NCBI GenBank assembly: GCA_035718275.1
Contig: DASTHI010000031.1
Span: forward strand, 124,001 to 188,000
Origin: Pseudolabrys sp035718275
GTDB taxonomy: Bacteria; Pseudomonadota; Alphaproteobacteria; Rhizobiales; Xanthobacteraceae
Direction of reading: 5' to 3'
DNA: 64,000 nucleotides
Both the position numbers and the translations under genes were made by a program. Under the pieces are notes generated by a model. It saw only the letters and a program-made list of their open reading frames with translations, was not told the DNA's origin and did no database searches. Below, piece after piece: positions 41,384-50,579 of this stretch. Positions within the stretch are counted from its first letter, which is position 1. Every line of letters starts with the position of its first letter.

Positions 41384-43699
41384 ATGACGAGCTCTGCACG
41401 CACGAAGCATACGTCACGCGTCGAGGATGATGTCCTCTTGCGCGGCGCCGGTCAGTTCATGGACGATCCGCGCCTGCCAAATACCGTATACGCCGCCTTC
41501 GTACGCTCACCGCACGCCCATGCGCGCGTCTTATCCGTGAAGACGGATGAGGCGCGACAGGCCAAGAAGGTTCTTGCGGTACTCACCGCCGCCGACATGA
41601 AAGCAGCAAACGTCGGCAGCGTGTCTCGGCATCCGCCGGTCCCGGGACGCGGCGGCGCGAAGATGGCGATGCCGTTGCGTCCTTCGCTGGCCGGCGAAAA
41701 GGTCATGCATGTCGGCGAGCCTGTGGCCATGGTGGTCGCGGAAACGGCCGCAGCGGCGCAGGATGCTGTCGATCTCGTGCTCGTCGAATACGAAGAGCTG
41801 CCTGCCGTCGTAACGCTTGCCGACGCGATGAAAGCCGATACCCAGCTCTATGACGAGGTGCCAGGAAATCTTTGCGTCGACTGGCCGGGTCCCGTCGATG
41901 ACGAGCAAAACGAACGCGACACCGCGGAAATCATCAGCACAGCGCCGCATGTTGCGAAGGTTCGCGTCACCAACCAACGCATCGTGGTCGCCTCGATGGA
42001 AACGCGCGGGGCGACCGGCGTGTATGACAAGGCGAATGACAGCTACACGCTGTATGCCTGCTCGCAAGGCGCGGATTCGCTTCGCGGGCAAGCGGCCGCG
42101 ATCTTGGGGTTGCCAAACGAAAAAGTGCGCGTGATCACGCGCGATGTCGGCGGCGCGTTCGGCATGAAGACGCCGGTTTATCCCGAATATCCTGCGTTGC
42201 TTGTGGCAGCCCGACAACTGGGACGGCCGGTTCAATGGCAATCGACGCGCTCGGAGGCGTTTCTCACTGATACGCAGGCGCGCGACACCGTGACAGAAGC
42301 TGAGCTCGCGCTCGATGAGAAGGGCAAATTCCTGGCGTTACGAGTGCGGCATCTGTGCAATCAGGGCGCGTATGTCAGCACGGCGGGTGTGGGGATCAAC
42401 ACGAACAACTTTGCCCGTTGCCTGCCGGGCATGTACCGTATCCCCAAAGTTGACGTGTCGGTTGCATGTTATTTCAGCAACAAAGTCCCGATCGGCCCCT
42501 ATCGCGGCGCCGGTCGGCCCGAGGCGAACTACGCGCTCGAGCGCGTGGTGGAAGAAGCAGCGCGCGTGGTCGGCATGGATGCCGTGCGGCTGCGAAAGAA
42601 GAATCTCATTCCACCCTCGGCCATGCCGTTCAAGACCCCGATTAATACGTATGACAGCGGCGATTTTCCTGCGGTCGTCGACCGCGCGCTGGAGCTCGCC
42701 GATTTTGAAAATTTCAACCGCCGCCGGCGCGAGGCAGCACGACGCAGGAAGCTGCGCGGAATAGGCGTATCCTGCATGCTCGAGCATGCAGGCGCGATGC
42801 CGATGGAGCAGGCCTCCGTGTCTTTTCCGGGCGGCGAGGTGATCATTCTGGGATGCAACGTCCAATCTACCGGCCAAGGCCACGCGACAGTTTTCCCGCA
42901 CCTGCTTGGCAAAAGGCTCGGGATCGATCCCGCGAAGATAAAGCACCAGCACGGCGACACGGCGCAGGGACTGACCGGCTTTGCCTCAGTGGGCTCACGG
43001 TCGGCGATGTGCGTGGGCAGCGCGATCGTTCATACCGCGGATGTGATGCTCGCCAAGGGCAAGAAAGTAGCTTCGTCACTTCTGGAAGCATCGGAAGCCG
43101 ACATTCAATACCGGAACGGCAATTACGAGGTCGTCGGCACGGATCGAAAGATTTCATTGTTTGAAACGGCGCATCGCGCCAAGGAGATCGGAGAAACTCT
43201 CGACACCAAGGAGAAGGCCGAGACGCCGCTGACATTTCCGAACGGCTGTCACATCGCCGAAGTCGAGATCGACCCCGATACAGGGGCAGTCGATCTCGTG
43301 ACCTATACGGCGGTTGACGATCCCGGAGTCACGCTCGATCCAATGATCGTGGAAGGTCAAGTGCAGGGTTCGATCGCGAATGGGCTCGGACAAGCCTTCA
43401 CGGAGGAGGCGGTCTACGACGCGTCCGGCGGGCAATTGATTAGCGGTTCGTTCATGGACTACGGAATGCCGCACGCGCACCAGATGCCGCTCGAGCTGCG
43501 CGAGGCCGTGCATTCGGTGCCCGCCAAAAGCAATCCGCTGGGTGTCAAGGGCACAGGCGAGGCGGGCACGACCGCCGCTATAGCTGCCGTCATGAACGCG
43601 ATCTCGAACGCAATCCCGAACGGAGCCGCAGACCACATGGACATGCCGGCAACGCCGTTCAAGGTTTGGCAGGCGTGCCAGAAGGCGCTGGCGAACTAG
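41384..43699 (+). CDS. Xanthine dehydrogenase family molybdopterin-binding large subunit
   Basis: A 771-residue molybdenum-cofactor-binding subunit (CoxL/XdhB type). It begins with the small alpha/beta domain (about 20-130), then the two Mo-binding domains. Motifs are RDVGGAFGMK (cofactor), PYRGAGRPEANYALE, GCNVQSTGQGHATV, FASVGSRSAM and a C-terminal KGTGEAGT that holds the likely catalytic Glu. PYRGAGR resembles form II CoxL; the form I signature (AYRCSFR) is absent, so this is not a classical CO dehydrogenase. The FAD and [2Fe-2S] subunits needed for the usual trimer are not in the window. Start at 41384 gives the standard N-terminus. Confidence 0.88.
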   Translation: MTSSARTKHTSRVEDDVLLRGAGQFMDDPRLPNTVYAAFVRSPHAHARVLSVKTDEARQAKKVLAVLTAADMKAANVGSVSRHPPVPGRGGAKMAMPLRPSLAGEKVMHVGEPVAMVVAETAAAAQDAVDLVLVEYEELPAVVTLADAMKADTQLYDEVPGNLCVDWPGPVDDEQNERDTAEIISTAPHVAKVRVTNQRIVVASMETRGATGVYDKANDSYTLYACSQGADSLRGQAAAILGLPNEKVRVITRDVGGAFGMKTPVYPEYPALLVAARQLGRPVQWQSTRSEAFLTDTQARDTVTEAELALDEKGKFLALRVRHLCNQGAYVSTAGVGINTNNFARCLPGMYRIPKVDVSVACYFSNKVPIGPYRGAGRPEANYALERVVEEAARVVGMDAVRLRKKNLIPPSAMPFKTPINTYDSGDFPAVVDRALELADFENFNRRRREAARRRKLRGIGVSCMLEHAGAMPMEQASVSFPGGEVIILGCNVQSTGQGHATVFPHLLGKRLGIDPAKIKHQHGDTAQGLTGFASVGSRSAMCVGSAIVHTADVMLAKGKKVASSLLEASEADIQYRNGNYEVVGTDRKISLFETAHRAKEIGETLDTKEKAETPLTFPNGCHIAEVEIDPDTGAVDLVTYTAVDDPGVTLDPMIVEGQVQGSIANGLGQAFTEEAVYDASGGQLISGSFMDYGMPHAHQMPLELREAVHSVPAKSNPLGVKGTGEAGTTAAIAAVMNAISNAIPNGAADHMDMPATPFKVWQACQKALAN

Positions 43700-43767
43700 G
43701 TATCAGATCTCGGTTCATCTCCACGCGCGAACGCGCGATGGCGTCATCTACGGCAGATTAACGTGTA

Positions 43768-43795
43768 CGGGATCCCAGCTCTCGCTGGGATCCCG
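43768..43795. repeat. Perfect 12-bp hairpin between convergent genes
   Basis: CGGGATCCCAGC and GCTGGGATCCCG flank a four-base TCTC loop, in the 110 bases between the molybdopterin-binding subunit (rightward) and the aldehyde dehydrogenase (leftward). The symmetry suits a bidirectional transcript end or a REP-type element. No T-run follows on either strand. Confidence 0.55.
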
Positions 43796-43809
43796 GAACA
43801 GTTGCAGCC

Positions 43810-45237
43810 TTACGCCTGCGAGACGAATTTGACGTTCATGTAGGCCTGCAGGCCTTCGATGCCCCCCTCGGACCCATACCCCGACTCCTTGACCCCGCCG
43901 AAGGGGGTCTCCGGAGTGGAGATGGCGACGCTGTTCACCCCCACCATGCCTGACTCGAGCGCGTCGCTGATGGCCGTTGCATTCTTCTCCGACGTCGTAA
44001 AAGCATAGGCGGCAAGCCCGAACTGCAACGAGTTCGCGCGCTCGACCACTTCGTCAAAGGTCTTGAATGGAACGATCGGCGCGACTGGCCCGAAGGGCTC
44101 TTCGGTCATGATCTTGGAGTCATCCGGGACATCGGTGATGACGGTCGGCTGGTAGAAGAAGCCCTGGTTGCCGTGGCGCGAGCCGCCGGTGACCACCTTG
44201 CCGCCCCGTTCTTTGGCGTCATTGACAAAGCTTTCCATGGCATCAAGGCGCCGCGGATTGGCAAGCGGACCAAGCGTGATGCCTTTTTCAAGACCATCGC
44301 CCAACTTGAGGCCCTTGGCGTATTCCGTGAAACGCGTCACGAACTTGCTGTAGTTCTTTTCGTGCACGTAGAAGCGCGTCGGCGAAATGCAAACTTGCCC
44401 GGCATTGCGATACTTGAACGCCGCAATGGTGTCGGCGGTCTTTTCGGGATCGGCATCTTCGAACACGACCACCGGCGAATGCCCGCCGAGCTCCATGGTT
44501 GCCCGCTTCATGCCTTTCGCAGCGAGGCCCGCGAGGTGCTTGCCGACCGGCACCGAACCGGTGAATGAGATCTTCTTGACCGACTTCTTCGGTATCAGGT
44601 GCTCTGAAACTTCGGCGGGCACTCCGAAGACCAGATTGAGCACGCCCGCGGGCAGACCAGCATCCGCGAAGCATTTCACCAACTCGACGCAGGCACCGGG
44701 CGTTTCTTCCGAAGCTTTGATGATGATCGAGCAGCCGGCTGCGAGCGCGCCGGCAATCTTGCGCACTGGTGTCAAGGTAGGAAAATTCCATGGCGTAAAT
44801 GCCGCGACAACTCCGACTGGCTCTTGCAGCACCAGCTGTCGCACGCCTTTTTGGCGGCCCGGCACTACGCGCCCATAAGTGCGGCGCCCTTCCTCGGCAT
44901 ACCAGTCGATAATATCGGCACTGGTCAGCACCTCCGCACGAGACTCGACATAGACCTTGCCTTGCTCCTGCGTCTGCACCTTCGACACGTGATCGAAACG
45001 CTCGCGCAGGAGATCGGCCGCCTTGCGCATGATCTTCGAGCGGTCATAGGCGGAGGTTGCCTTCCATGCCGCAAAGCCCTTTTCGGCGGCGGCCAGCGCC
45101 GCGTCGAGATCGGCTTTGCTCGCATGCGGCAGATGAGCGAGCACCTTGCCGGTCGCGGGATTAATGACGTCCTCGCCTTTGCGGCCTTCGCCATTGAGCC
45201 ATTTGCCATCGATGAAAAGACCGAGATCGGTGTACAT
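43810..45237 (-). CDS. NAD(P)-dependent succinate-semialdehyde/aldehyde dehydrogenase family protein
   Basis: A 475-residue aldehyde dehydrogenase. Cofactor and catalytic motifs are FTPWNFPTLTPVRKIAGALAAG, FTGSVPVGKHLA, ELGGHSPVVVFED (catalytic Glu), and GQVCISPTRFYV (catalytic Cys). FGPVAPIVPF and GVNSVAIST near the C-terminus match the GabD type. ATG 45237 has GAGG upstream; the frame opens at 45261. It shares strand with the SDR upstream but a perfect hairpin lies between them, so co-transcription is uncertain. Likely converts a semialdehyde to its acid. Confidence 0.9.
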   Translation of the reverse strand: MYTDLGLFIDGKWLNGEGRKGEDVINPATGKVLAHLPHASKADLDAALAAAEKGFAAWKATSAYDRSKIMRKAADLLRERFDHVSKVQTQEQGKVYVESRAEVLTSADIIDWYAEEGRRTYGRVVPGRQKGVRQLVLQEPVGVVAAFTPWNFPTLTPVRKIAGALAAGCSIIIKASEETPGACVELVKCFADAGLPAGVLNLVFGVPAEVSEHLIPKKSVKKISFTGSVPVGKHLAGLAAKGMKRATMELGGHSPVVVFEDADPEKTADTIAAFKYRNAGQVCISPTRFYVHEKNYSKFVTRFTEYAKGLKLGDGLEKGITLGPLANPRRLDAMESFVNDAKERGGKVVTGGSRHGNQGFFYQPTVITDVPDDSKIMTEEPFGPVAPIVPFKTFDEVVERANSLQFGLAAYAFTTSEKNATAISDALESGMVGVNSVAISTPETPFGGVKESGYGSEGGIEGLQAYMNVKFVSQA

Positions 45238-45322
45238 GCGAGCCTCGTTTTTACGGAACACTGTCGCGCGTGGATTAGCACTTTCAGATGCAAGCGGCCA
45301 CCCCGCCGCGCTGGCTCGGCAT

Positions 45323-45360
45323 CTTTATCGGCCGGCGGGCTTTGCGCCCGGCCGATAAAG
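45323..45360. repeat. Perfect 13-bp hairpin after the SDR gene
   Basis: CTTTATCGGCCGG (45323-45335) and CCGGCCGATAAAG (45348-45360) are perfect complements around a 12-base loop, five bases past the SDR stop on the minus strand. It probably folds at the 3' end of the SDR message. There is no T-run beyond it, so terminator activity is uncertain. Confidence 0.55.
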
Positions 45361-45365
45361 GACGA

Positions 45366-46118
45366 TCACGATCCCAGATAGGCCCCGCCGCTGACGTGGA
45401 TGGTCTGTCCGGTGATGTAGCGGGCATTCGGTCCGCAAAGGAAACGCACCATGGCCGCGACGTCCGCAGGCCTGCCGCGCTCCCCCGTAATGGTGCCGTG
45501 GGTGAGATGATGGGCTGGGTTCTGTGATGTTGCCGGGCGTGTCGTGTCGATCGCGCCGGGAACGACGCAATTCGCGGTGATCCGATCTGCAGCCAGATCG
45601 TGAGCCAGCCCCCGCGAGAGCCCCACTAGCGCAGCCTTGGCCGCCATCACGTGGGCACGATCCTTCGAACCGATATGCGCACTCATGCCGCCGATATTGA
45701 TGATGGTGCCGCCACTTTTGCGTAGTGCGGGCAGGCAGGCATGAATGCAGCGAAAGGTACCGTCGAGGATTACATTCATCACTTCGCGCCATTCGTCGAA
45801 GCTTAGTTCGGCAATATTTTTTTCGCGCCTGAGCGCAGCGTTATTCACGAGAATATCGACGCGACCGAAAGTCTTGAGTGCGGCGTCTGCGAGCGCAGCC
45901 GCCGTCTTCTCGGCACCAACGTCGCCGACTACCGCCACTCCCTTGCCGCCCGCTTTCTCGATCTCGCCGACGACGCTCTCGGCTTCGGACCTGTTCGACC
46001 GCACATTGACAACTACGGCGGCCCCCGCTTCCGCAAGCGCCAGCGCGATTGCACGGCCGATATTCCGGCCCGCGCCAGTCACGACGGCAACTTTGCCGGA
46101 AAGTTCTCTGTCAGTCAT
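45366..46118 (-). CDS. SDR family oxidoreductase lacking the catalytic Tyr
   Basis: A 250-residue short-chain dehydrogenase. It has TGAGRNIGRA (residues 15-24), VNNAALRREK and a Ser in INIGGMSAHIGS. The catalytic YxxxK stretch reads RAHVMAAKAAL: the Lys is kept but the Tyr position holds Val, with His one residue earlier. Such RAHV-type SDRs exist in other proteobacteria as I recall, so this is probably a subgroup, not a dead gene. Upstream and on the same strand is the MmgE/PrpD gene, 102 bases away. Product and substrate unknown. Confidence 0.87.
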   Translation of the reverse strand: MTDRELSGKVAVVTGAGRNIGRAIALALAEAGAAVVVNVRSNRSEAESVVGEIEKAGGKGVAVVGDVGAEKTAAALADAALKTFGRVDILVNNAALRREKNIAELSFDEWREVMNVILDGTFRCIHACLPALRKSGGTIINIGGMSAHIGSKDRAHVMAAKAALVGLSRGLAHDLAADRITANCVVPGAIDTTRPATSQNPAHHLTHGTITGERGRPADVAAMVRFLCGPNARYITGQTIHVSGGAYLGS

Positions 46119-46220
46119 CGATTGCCCCGTTCGTCAGATCATGCTCCCGCCGAAGCACTGTTCGAAATCCGGCCGAATGTCCAGACGTCGATGGCTTGGG
46201 GATCCCGGTCATAATCCCAA

Positions 46221-47615
46221 CTATCCGCGCAATTCAGTGAGATCAAAGCTTGAAGAGTACAGCCTCGCCAATAGCGTGAGCGCAGTTCTGGCCCGTTGTT
46301 CATCCCAGCTACCGTGCTTGGTATTGAGCATGAATTTCTGCTCGATGTCGGCGCGCGTCAGCGGCTCGTGCGCGCCGCCGCGAAAATGCGGCTGGCGCTC
46401 CTCGACGACGCTGCCGTCCCTGAGCACCGCACGCAAATGCCCAGTGAAATTGTTGGGGTACGGGTTCGCGGGATCGATCACGTAACTAACCTTTGAGGAA
46501 AGCGCGAGCACATCCTTGTCGCGAACCGCCTCTTCCGTGAAAGCGCCCAACCCGAGACCGCCACGGACGAATGCCGCAGAAAGCAGAAAGGGCGTCGAAA
46601 ATTTTGCCGCATAGCCGTTGGGCGGGCACCGCTTATCAGCGATCGGTTCCCACAACCGATGCACGGTGCCTTCCGCGACCTCGCAGATCAATTCCTTTAC
46701 GTCGTCCGGTTTGATGCCACGGGCAGCAAGTCTCCGCGCGCAATCGATATAGGGGTGGGCCATGGTCCCGCAGGGATAGGGCTTGAAGGCAAGGGTCTCC
46801 GTCACCCAATATTTGCCGAAGCTTTCTGTAAGGGCGTCATAGTTCCCCTGGGTCGTGTGGGCGAATCCTTGGAACAGCCCATGCACGCCCTCAAACACGG
46901 TGCGCGGACCGAAAAATCCCCCGCGAGCGAGCAAGGCGGCGTGAATTCCTGAATGCGCTGCCCAGCCGGGGTGGAGGCGTTTGGTCCATGCGCCTTCGGC
47001 AAGATATTCGATGATCCCACCGGCGAAGCTTGCGGCAATGCCAAGCGCATCGACCATCTGCCTTGCGCCCAGCCCGAGTGCCGCCCCCACACCTGCGGCG
47101 GCTCCCATGACACCGAAAATCGCGGTCGGATGAAATCCGGCCTTGTGGACCGCTTTCGGTACCACAGTACTCAGGCGGCACATCACTTCGGTGCCGACCG
47201 CTATGCCGAGCAGGGCCGCTTGACCATCCGGCTTGTGTCGTTCGCAGGCGGCAAGAACCGCCGGCACGATGACGGCGCCAGCGTGGACGGGTCCGCCCTC
47301 AAACGTGTCGTCGAAGTCCTCCCCATGCGCCGCTGTGCCGTTGATGAACGCAGCATTAGCCGCAGGGAAGGTGCGCGTGTGACCGATCGCCGTACAGGAG
47401 CCCTCGTCATCGCAGGAGGCAAGCGTACTTGCGATGTAATCGGTGTTTCGCGCAGCGACGCAAAGGCCAACCACGTCGATCAGCAGATCCTCGCATTTGC
47501 TGTGCAAGCGCGACGGCAAGCTTTCGGCTGTCAACCCGCAAATGGTTGCTGCAAGCCGTTCGGCGACCGACTGCCTGGGTTGGCCGGCACTTACGTTCAT
47601 ATAGGCCGGACTCAC
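46221..47615 (-). CDS. MmgE/PrpD family protein
   Basis: A 464-residue member of the 2-methylcitrate dehydratase/cis-aconitate decarboxylase/iminodisuccinate epimerase fold. Characteristic stretches are AAFINGTAAHGEDFDDTFEGGPVHAG, VIVPAVLAACER and GATAAVGAALGLG-like AAGVGAALGLGARQMVDALGIAAS. The start is GTG 47615, overlapping the stop of the permease gene by four bases (GTGA); ATG 47600 is the alternative. Translational coupling to the ABC transporter genes suggests the substrate is imported by it. Many PrpD paralogues have unknown substrates. Confidence 0.88.
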   Translation of the reverse strand: MSPAYMNVSAGQPRQSVAERLAATICGLTAESLPSRLHSKCEDLLIDVVGLCVAARNTDYIASTLASCDDEGSCTAIGHTRTFPAANAAFINGTAAHGEDFDDTFEGGPVHAGAVIVPAVLAACERHKPDGQAALLGIAVGTEVMCRLSTVVPKAVHKAGFHPTAIFGVMGAAAGVGAALGLGARQMVDALGIAASFAGGIIEYLAEGAWTKRLHPGWAAHSGIHAALLARGGFFGPRTVFEGVHGLFQGFAHTTQGNYDALTESFGKYWVTETLAFKPYPCGTMAHPYIDCARRLAARGIKPDDVKELICEVAEGTVHRLWEPIADKRCPPNGYAAKFSTPFLLSAAFVRGGLGLGAFTEEAVRDKDVLALSSKVSYVIDPANPYPNNFTGHLRAVLRDGSVVEERQPHFRGGAHEPLTRADIEQKFMLNTKHGSWDEQRARTALTLLARLYSSSFDLTELRG

Positions 47616-49333
47616 GGAACCGCTGATAGACGGCGGGCGCGGCCAAGCGTCAAACTGTTCGCGAGCGCCACGATGACGAAGGTCAGGATGAGCATGAGAA
47701 GTCCGAGCACTGCGATGGCGGCGAGGTCCCCGCTCTCATTGAGATCATAGATCAGCACCGACAGCACCTTCGTTTCCGAGGTGAACAGCATGATCGCTGC
47801 CGAAAGCTCGCGGATGACGCCGACGAATATGAAACACCAGGTAGCGATCACGCTTGTTCGCAAAAGCGGTGCCGTGATCTGCCACAGCGCGCGCAGGCGC
47901 GTTGCTCCGAGAATGCGGCTCGCATCCTCAAGTTCGGGATGCACCGCCTTGAAGGCCGACTGCAGCTGCTGATAGGCCGCCGGCATGCTTAATGTCACGA
48001 ATGCAATCAGGAGAATCCACAATGTGCCATAGAGAACGAAAGGCGCGCGCGTATACGTAAAGAACAAGCCGACGCCAAGAACAATTCCTGGAATTGCGAC
48101 AGGCGCTGTGGCCAGAAATCCGAGCACGCGATATCCGGTCACGGCCTGACGCGTGTGCACATACGCGATCACGAGCGCCAGAACGGTGCCGGCGGTTGCA
48201 GCAAGCGTACCGAGAATAAAGGTATTGCGAAGCGCCAGCTGCGTCGCGGACAGCTCAAAAAAGACAAAGTGCAGATTCTGCAGCGTGAAATTGTTGAACC
48301 AGACGAGATGTGAAGCCACCTTTGAAAAGGAAGCGTTGAGCAATGCGAAATACGGAAGGAAGACCGGGCATGTGAGGACGACCATTGCCAAGATCAGCAT
48401 CACCCAACGCCACCCGCCCAGCCGCACCATGCGCGGATCGCTGTTCTTGCCGCCCACGACCGAGTAGCCCCGGCGGCCGAGGATCATGTGTTCGGCGCGA
48501 AGCAGGATCACCGTGAGGATGAGAAGCGGAAGCGATGCTGCGGCGGCAAGCTCGGGCTTGGGAGGAAACTGAAAAAGACTCCAGATCTTCGTCGTCATCG
48601 TATGGAAGCCGGCGGGCATCGCGAGGATGGCCGGCGAGCCGAACAATGTCATGGCCTGCAGAAAGGCGACCAGCGCCCCCGCCAGCACTGCCGGCAGGGC
48701 AAGCGGAATGGTAATCCTCCGTGCGGTATCCCAGGTTTTCCCGCCAAGTATCGCGGAGGCGTCCTCGAGGTCGCCCGGGGTACGGTCAAGCGCATTGGCA
48801 ACCAGGACGAACACATAGGGAAACGTGTAGCAGCTGATCACAAAGACCAACCCTGCGAAGCTGTATATGTTGAGCAGGTGCACGTCCTGCCTGGCGCCCG
48901 TGAGCTCGCGGTAAAGCTGATTGAGCAGTCCGCTGTTCGGCGCAGCCAGCAACTCCCAGGCTATCGCGCCGAGAAATGGTGGCGTGACGAAAGAAGCGGT
49001 CACCAGCAGCCGGACCGTCCGGCGCAGCGGCATGTCAGTTCGGGCTACGAGCCAGCCCATTGGTGCCGCGACCGCGCAGCAGATCAGCGCCGACATGGTT
49101 GCGAGAGCAAATGTGGTGAGCAGCGGATCGACATAGGCTGCGTCGGAGATAAGTCGGTGGAAATTCTCCAGGGTGAAGGCACCGGTCTTGGTCGTGAACG
49201 CGTAGTACACCAGCCACGAGAGCGGCATCACGATCAGCGCGCAAAGAACGAGGCCGAAGGCAAGCAGGATCGGCCCCGAAACATCGAAGCCGACGCGCTG
49301 TCGGATTGTAGATGCAGGCAATGCGATCGTCAT
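47612..49333 (-). CDS. ABC transporter permease with two fused domains (FbpB/PotBC-like)
   Basis: A 573-residue inner-membrane protein with about twelve predicted segments, two permease domains in tandem. The first domain loop is DLEDASAILGGKTWDTARRITIPLALPAV and the second ELEDASRILGATRLRALWQITAPLL, both EAA-type with DA-x-x-L-G. FbpB and similar iron(III)/thiamine/polyamine/phosphonate transporters have this layout. AAGGGCG precedes ATG 49333; 49348 is an alternative. It sits between the binding-protein gene and the MmgE/PrpD gene on the same strand. Confidence 0.9.
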   Translation of the reverse strand: MTIALPASTIRQRVGFDVSGPILLAFGLVLCALIVMPLSWLVYYAFTTKTGAFTLENFHRLISDAAYVDPLLTTFALATMSALICCAVAAPMGWLVARTDMPLRRTVRLLVTASFVTPPFLGAIAWELLAAPNSGLLNQLYRELTGARQDVHLLNIYSFAGLVFVISCYTFPYVFVLVANALDRTPGDLEDASAILGGKTWDTARRITIPLALPAVLAGALVAFLQAMTLFGSPAILAMPAGFHTMTTKIWSLFQFPPKPELAAAASLPLLILTVILLRAEHMILGRRGYSVVGGKNSDPRMVRLGGWRWVMLILAMVVLTCPVFLPYFALLNASFSKVASHLVWFNNFTLQNLHFVFFELSATQLALRNTFILGTLAATAGTVLALVIAYVHTRQAVTGYRVLGFLATAPVAIPGIVLGVGLFFTYTRAPFVLYGTLWILLIAFVTLSMPAAYQQLQSAFKAVHPELEDASRILGATRLRALWQITAPLLRTSVIATWCFIFVGVIRELSAAIMLFTSETKVLSVLIYDLNESGDLAAIAVLGLLMLILTFVIVALANSLTLGRARRLSAVP

Positions 49334-49386
49334 TTTTCGCCCTTGCATCGCAGACGCAATGCCCGGCTTGGCCCGGGTACCGGCGG

Positions 49387-49416
49387 CCTAATGCTGTTCA
49401 GACACCGAACATTAGG
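49387..49416. repeat. Inverted repeat between binding protein and permease genes
   Basis: CCTAATG (49387-49393) pairs with CATTAGG (49410-49416), with GTTC/GAAC as an inner arm. It lies 38 bases past the end of the binding-protein gene and before the permease gene, where such a hairpin often raises binding-protein message relative to downstream genes. Confidence 0.4.
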
Positions 49417-49454
49417 GGAGCCCGGCCATGCAGTCGGCATTGCCCTCGGCAGCA

Positions 49455-50522
49455 TCACACATGGAAGATCTTGGTGTATCGGGCTTTTATCTGCTCGCCG
49501 TTCTTGAGCACGGCCGCAGCATCATCCTTCATCAATTTGATCTTGCTGAGCGGCATACGGCCGGCGTGCTCGGGCACCTGCGGATGCACTGATCGCAGGC
49601 CGCCGATTTCAACCGCAAGCTTCTGGCATTCTGGTGAGAAGCAGAAGCTTTGGAACAGCCGCGCCGCATTCGGATTGGGAGCAGCTTTGAACAGCCCGTT
49701 CGGCCCGATGATGGTAGGAGTCCCTTCGGTGGCGTAGACCGGTTCGACAGGCTGCCCCTTCTCCTTTTCCTGGAAAATCAGATATTCAACGCCGTCGGCC
49801 TGAACCGCACGCTCACCGAGTGCGAGCTTCTTCGGCGGGTCGGCCGCCGACTGCACCTGCAGGATGTTCTGCTTCGCGAGCTTTTCGAAATAGTCCCAGC
49901 CGAGATCACGTGAAATCTGATAGGTCGCGGTCATGATCGTGCCGCTGTAGCCCGGGTGTGCCTTGATGATCTTTCCTTTCCATTTCGGATCGAGCAGGTC
50001 TGCAAAGCTTCTGGGCGCTTCTTCCTTTTTCACGAGATTGGTGTTGTAGGCGATGACGCAGAGAAATACGCGGAAGCTGGCATAGGTCCCGTCGGGGTCC
50101 TTGTGTTCGGCTGGATAGAATTTCGCCACGTCTTCCGGAACATAGGGCGCGAGCAGGCCCTCATCCTTCCAGTACACAAGGTGCGAGGCATCTGACGAGT
50201 TGACCACATCAACTGCATGCACGTTGGCGGCATATTCCTGGCCGATTCGCTGCAACAACCGTTCGGCCCCCGTTCGCTCAACCTTGCAAGACACGCCGGG
50301 ATACTTTGCCTCAAACGCTTTCCCGATCTGCTCTGCAAGCTTCAGATCAACGGAGGTGTACCAGACGACCTTTCCTTCCTTTTTCGCGGCCTCGATCAGC
50401 GCGGGCGTGACTGGAGTGGCGGGCGGCGCCGCCGACATCACCCTGGTCGAGAACGCGCTTCCGACCGCAATCGCGCTCGATCCGATTAGAAGTTCTCGGC
50501 GGGAAAACTTTGATCCTCTCAT
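49455..50522 (-). CDS. ABC transporter substrate-binding protein (FbpA/iron-type fold), Tat signal
   Basis: A 355-residue binding protein of the extracellular solute-binding family 1/FbpA type. SRRELLIGSSAIAVGS is a twin-arginine signal with cleavage near residue 31. The mature part begins TPVTPALIEAAKKEGKVVWYTSVD, then GSECKVERTGAERLLQRIGQEYA-like VSCKVERTGAERL. The FbpA iron tyrosine pair is not obvious, so the ligand may be an organic acid, polyamine or thiamine-like compound. It is the second gene of the operon ATPase, binding protein, permease, PrpD. Confidence 0.87.
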   Translation of the reverse strand: MRGSKFSRRELLIGSSAIAVGSAFSTRVMSAAPPATPVTPALIEAAKKEGKVVWYTSVDLKLAEQIGKAFEAKYPGVSCKVERTGAERLLQRIGQEYAANVHAVDVVNSSDASHLVYWKDEGLLAPYVPEDVAKFYPAEHKDPDGTYASFRVFLCVIAYNTNLVKKEEAPRSFADLLDPKWKGKIIKAHPGYSGTIMTATYQISRDLGWDYFEKLAKQNILQVQSAADPPKKLALGERAVQADGVEYLIFQEKEKGQPVEPVYATEGTPTIIGPNGLFKAAPNPNAARLFQSFCFSPECQKLAVEIGGLRSVHPQVPEHAGRMPLSKIKLMKDDAAAVLKNGEQIKARYTKIFHV

Positions 50523-50579
50523 CGATGATCCTCCCTTTATGGTTATGATGACCGTGGAGCCTTTTGTGCTGTTCCGGTC

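Noticed and set aside
40441..41430. 329-codon plus-strand open frame over the ACMSD-like gene
   Set aside because: Reads as a composition shadow; the minus-strand protein has all metal-site motifs.
41384..43699. Aerobic CO dehydrogenase large subunit
   Set aside because: The form I active-site signature AYRCSFR is absent and the other subunits are missing, so only the wider molybdopterin family is supported.
48488..49507. 339-codon plus-strand open frame over the two-domain permease
   Set aside because: Arg-, Gly- and Gln-rich shadow without domains; the minus strand has two EAA loops.
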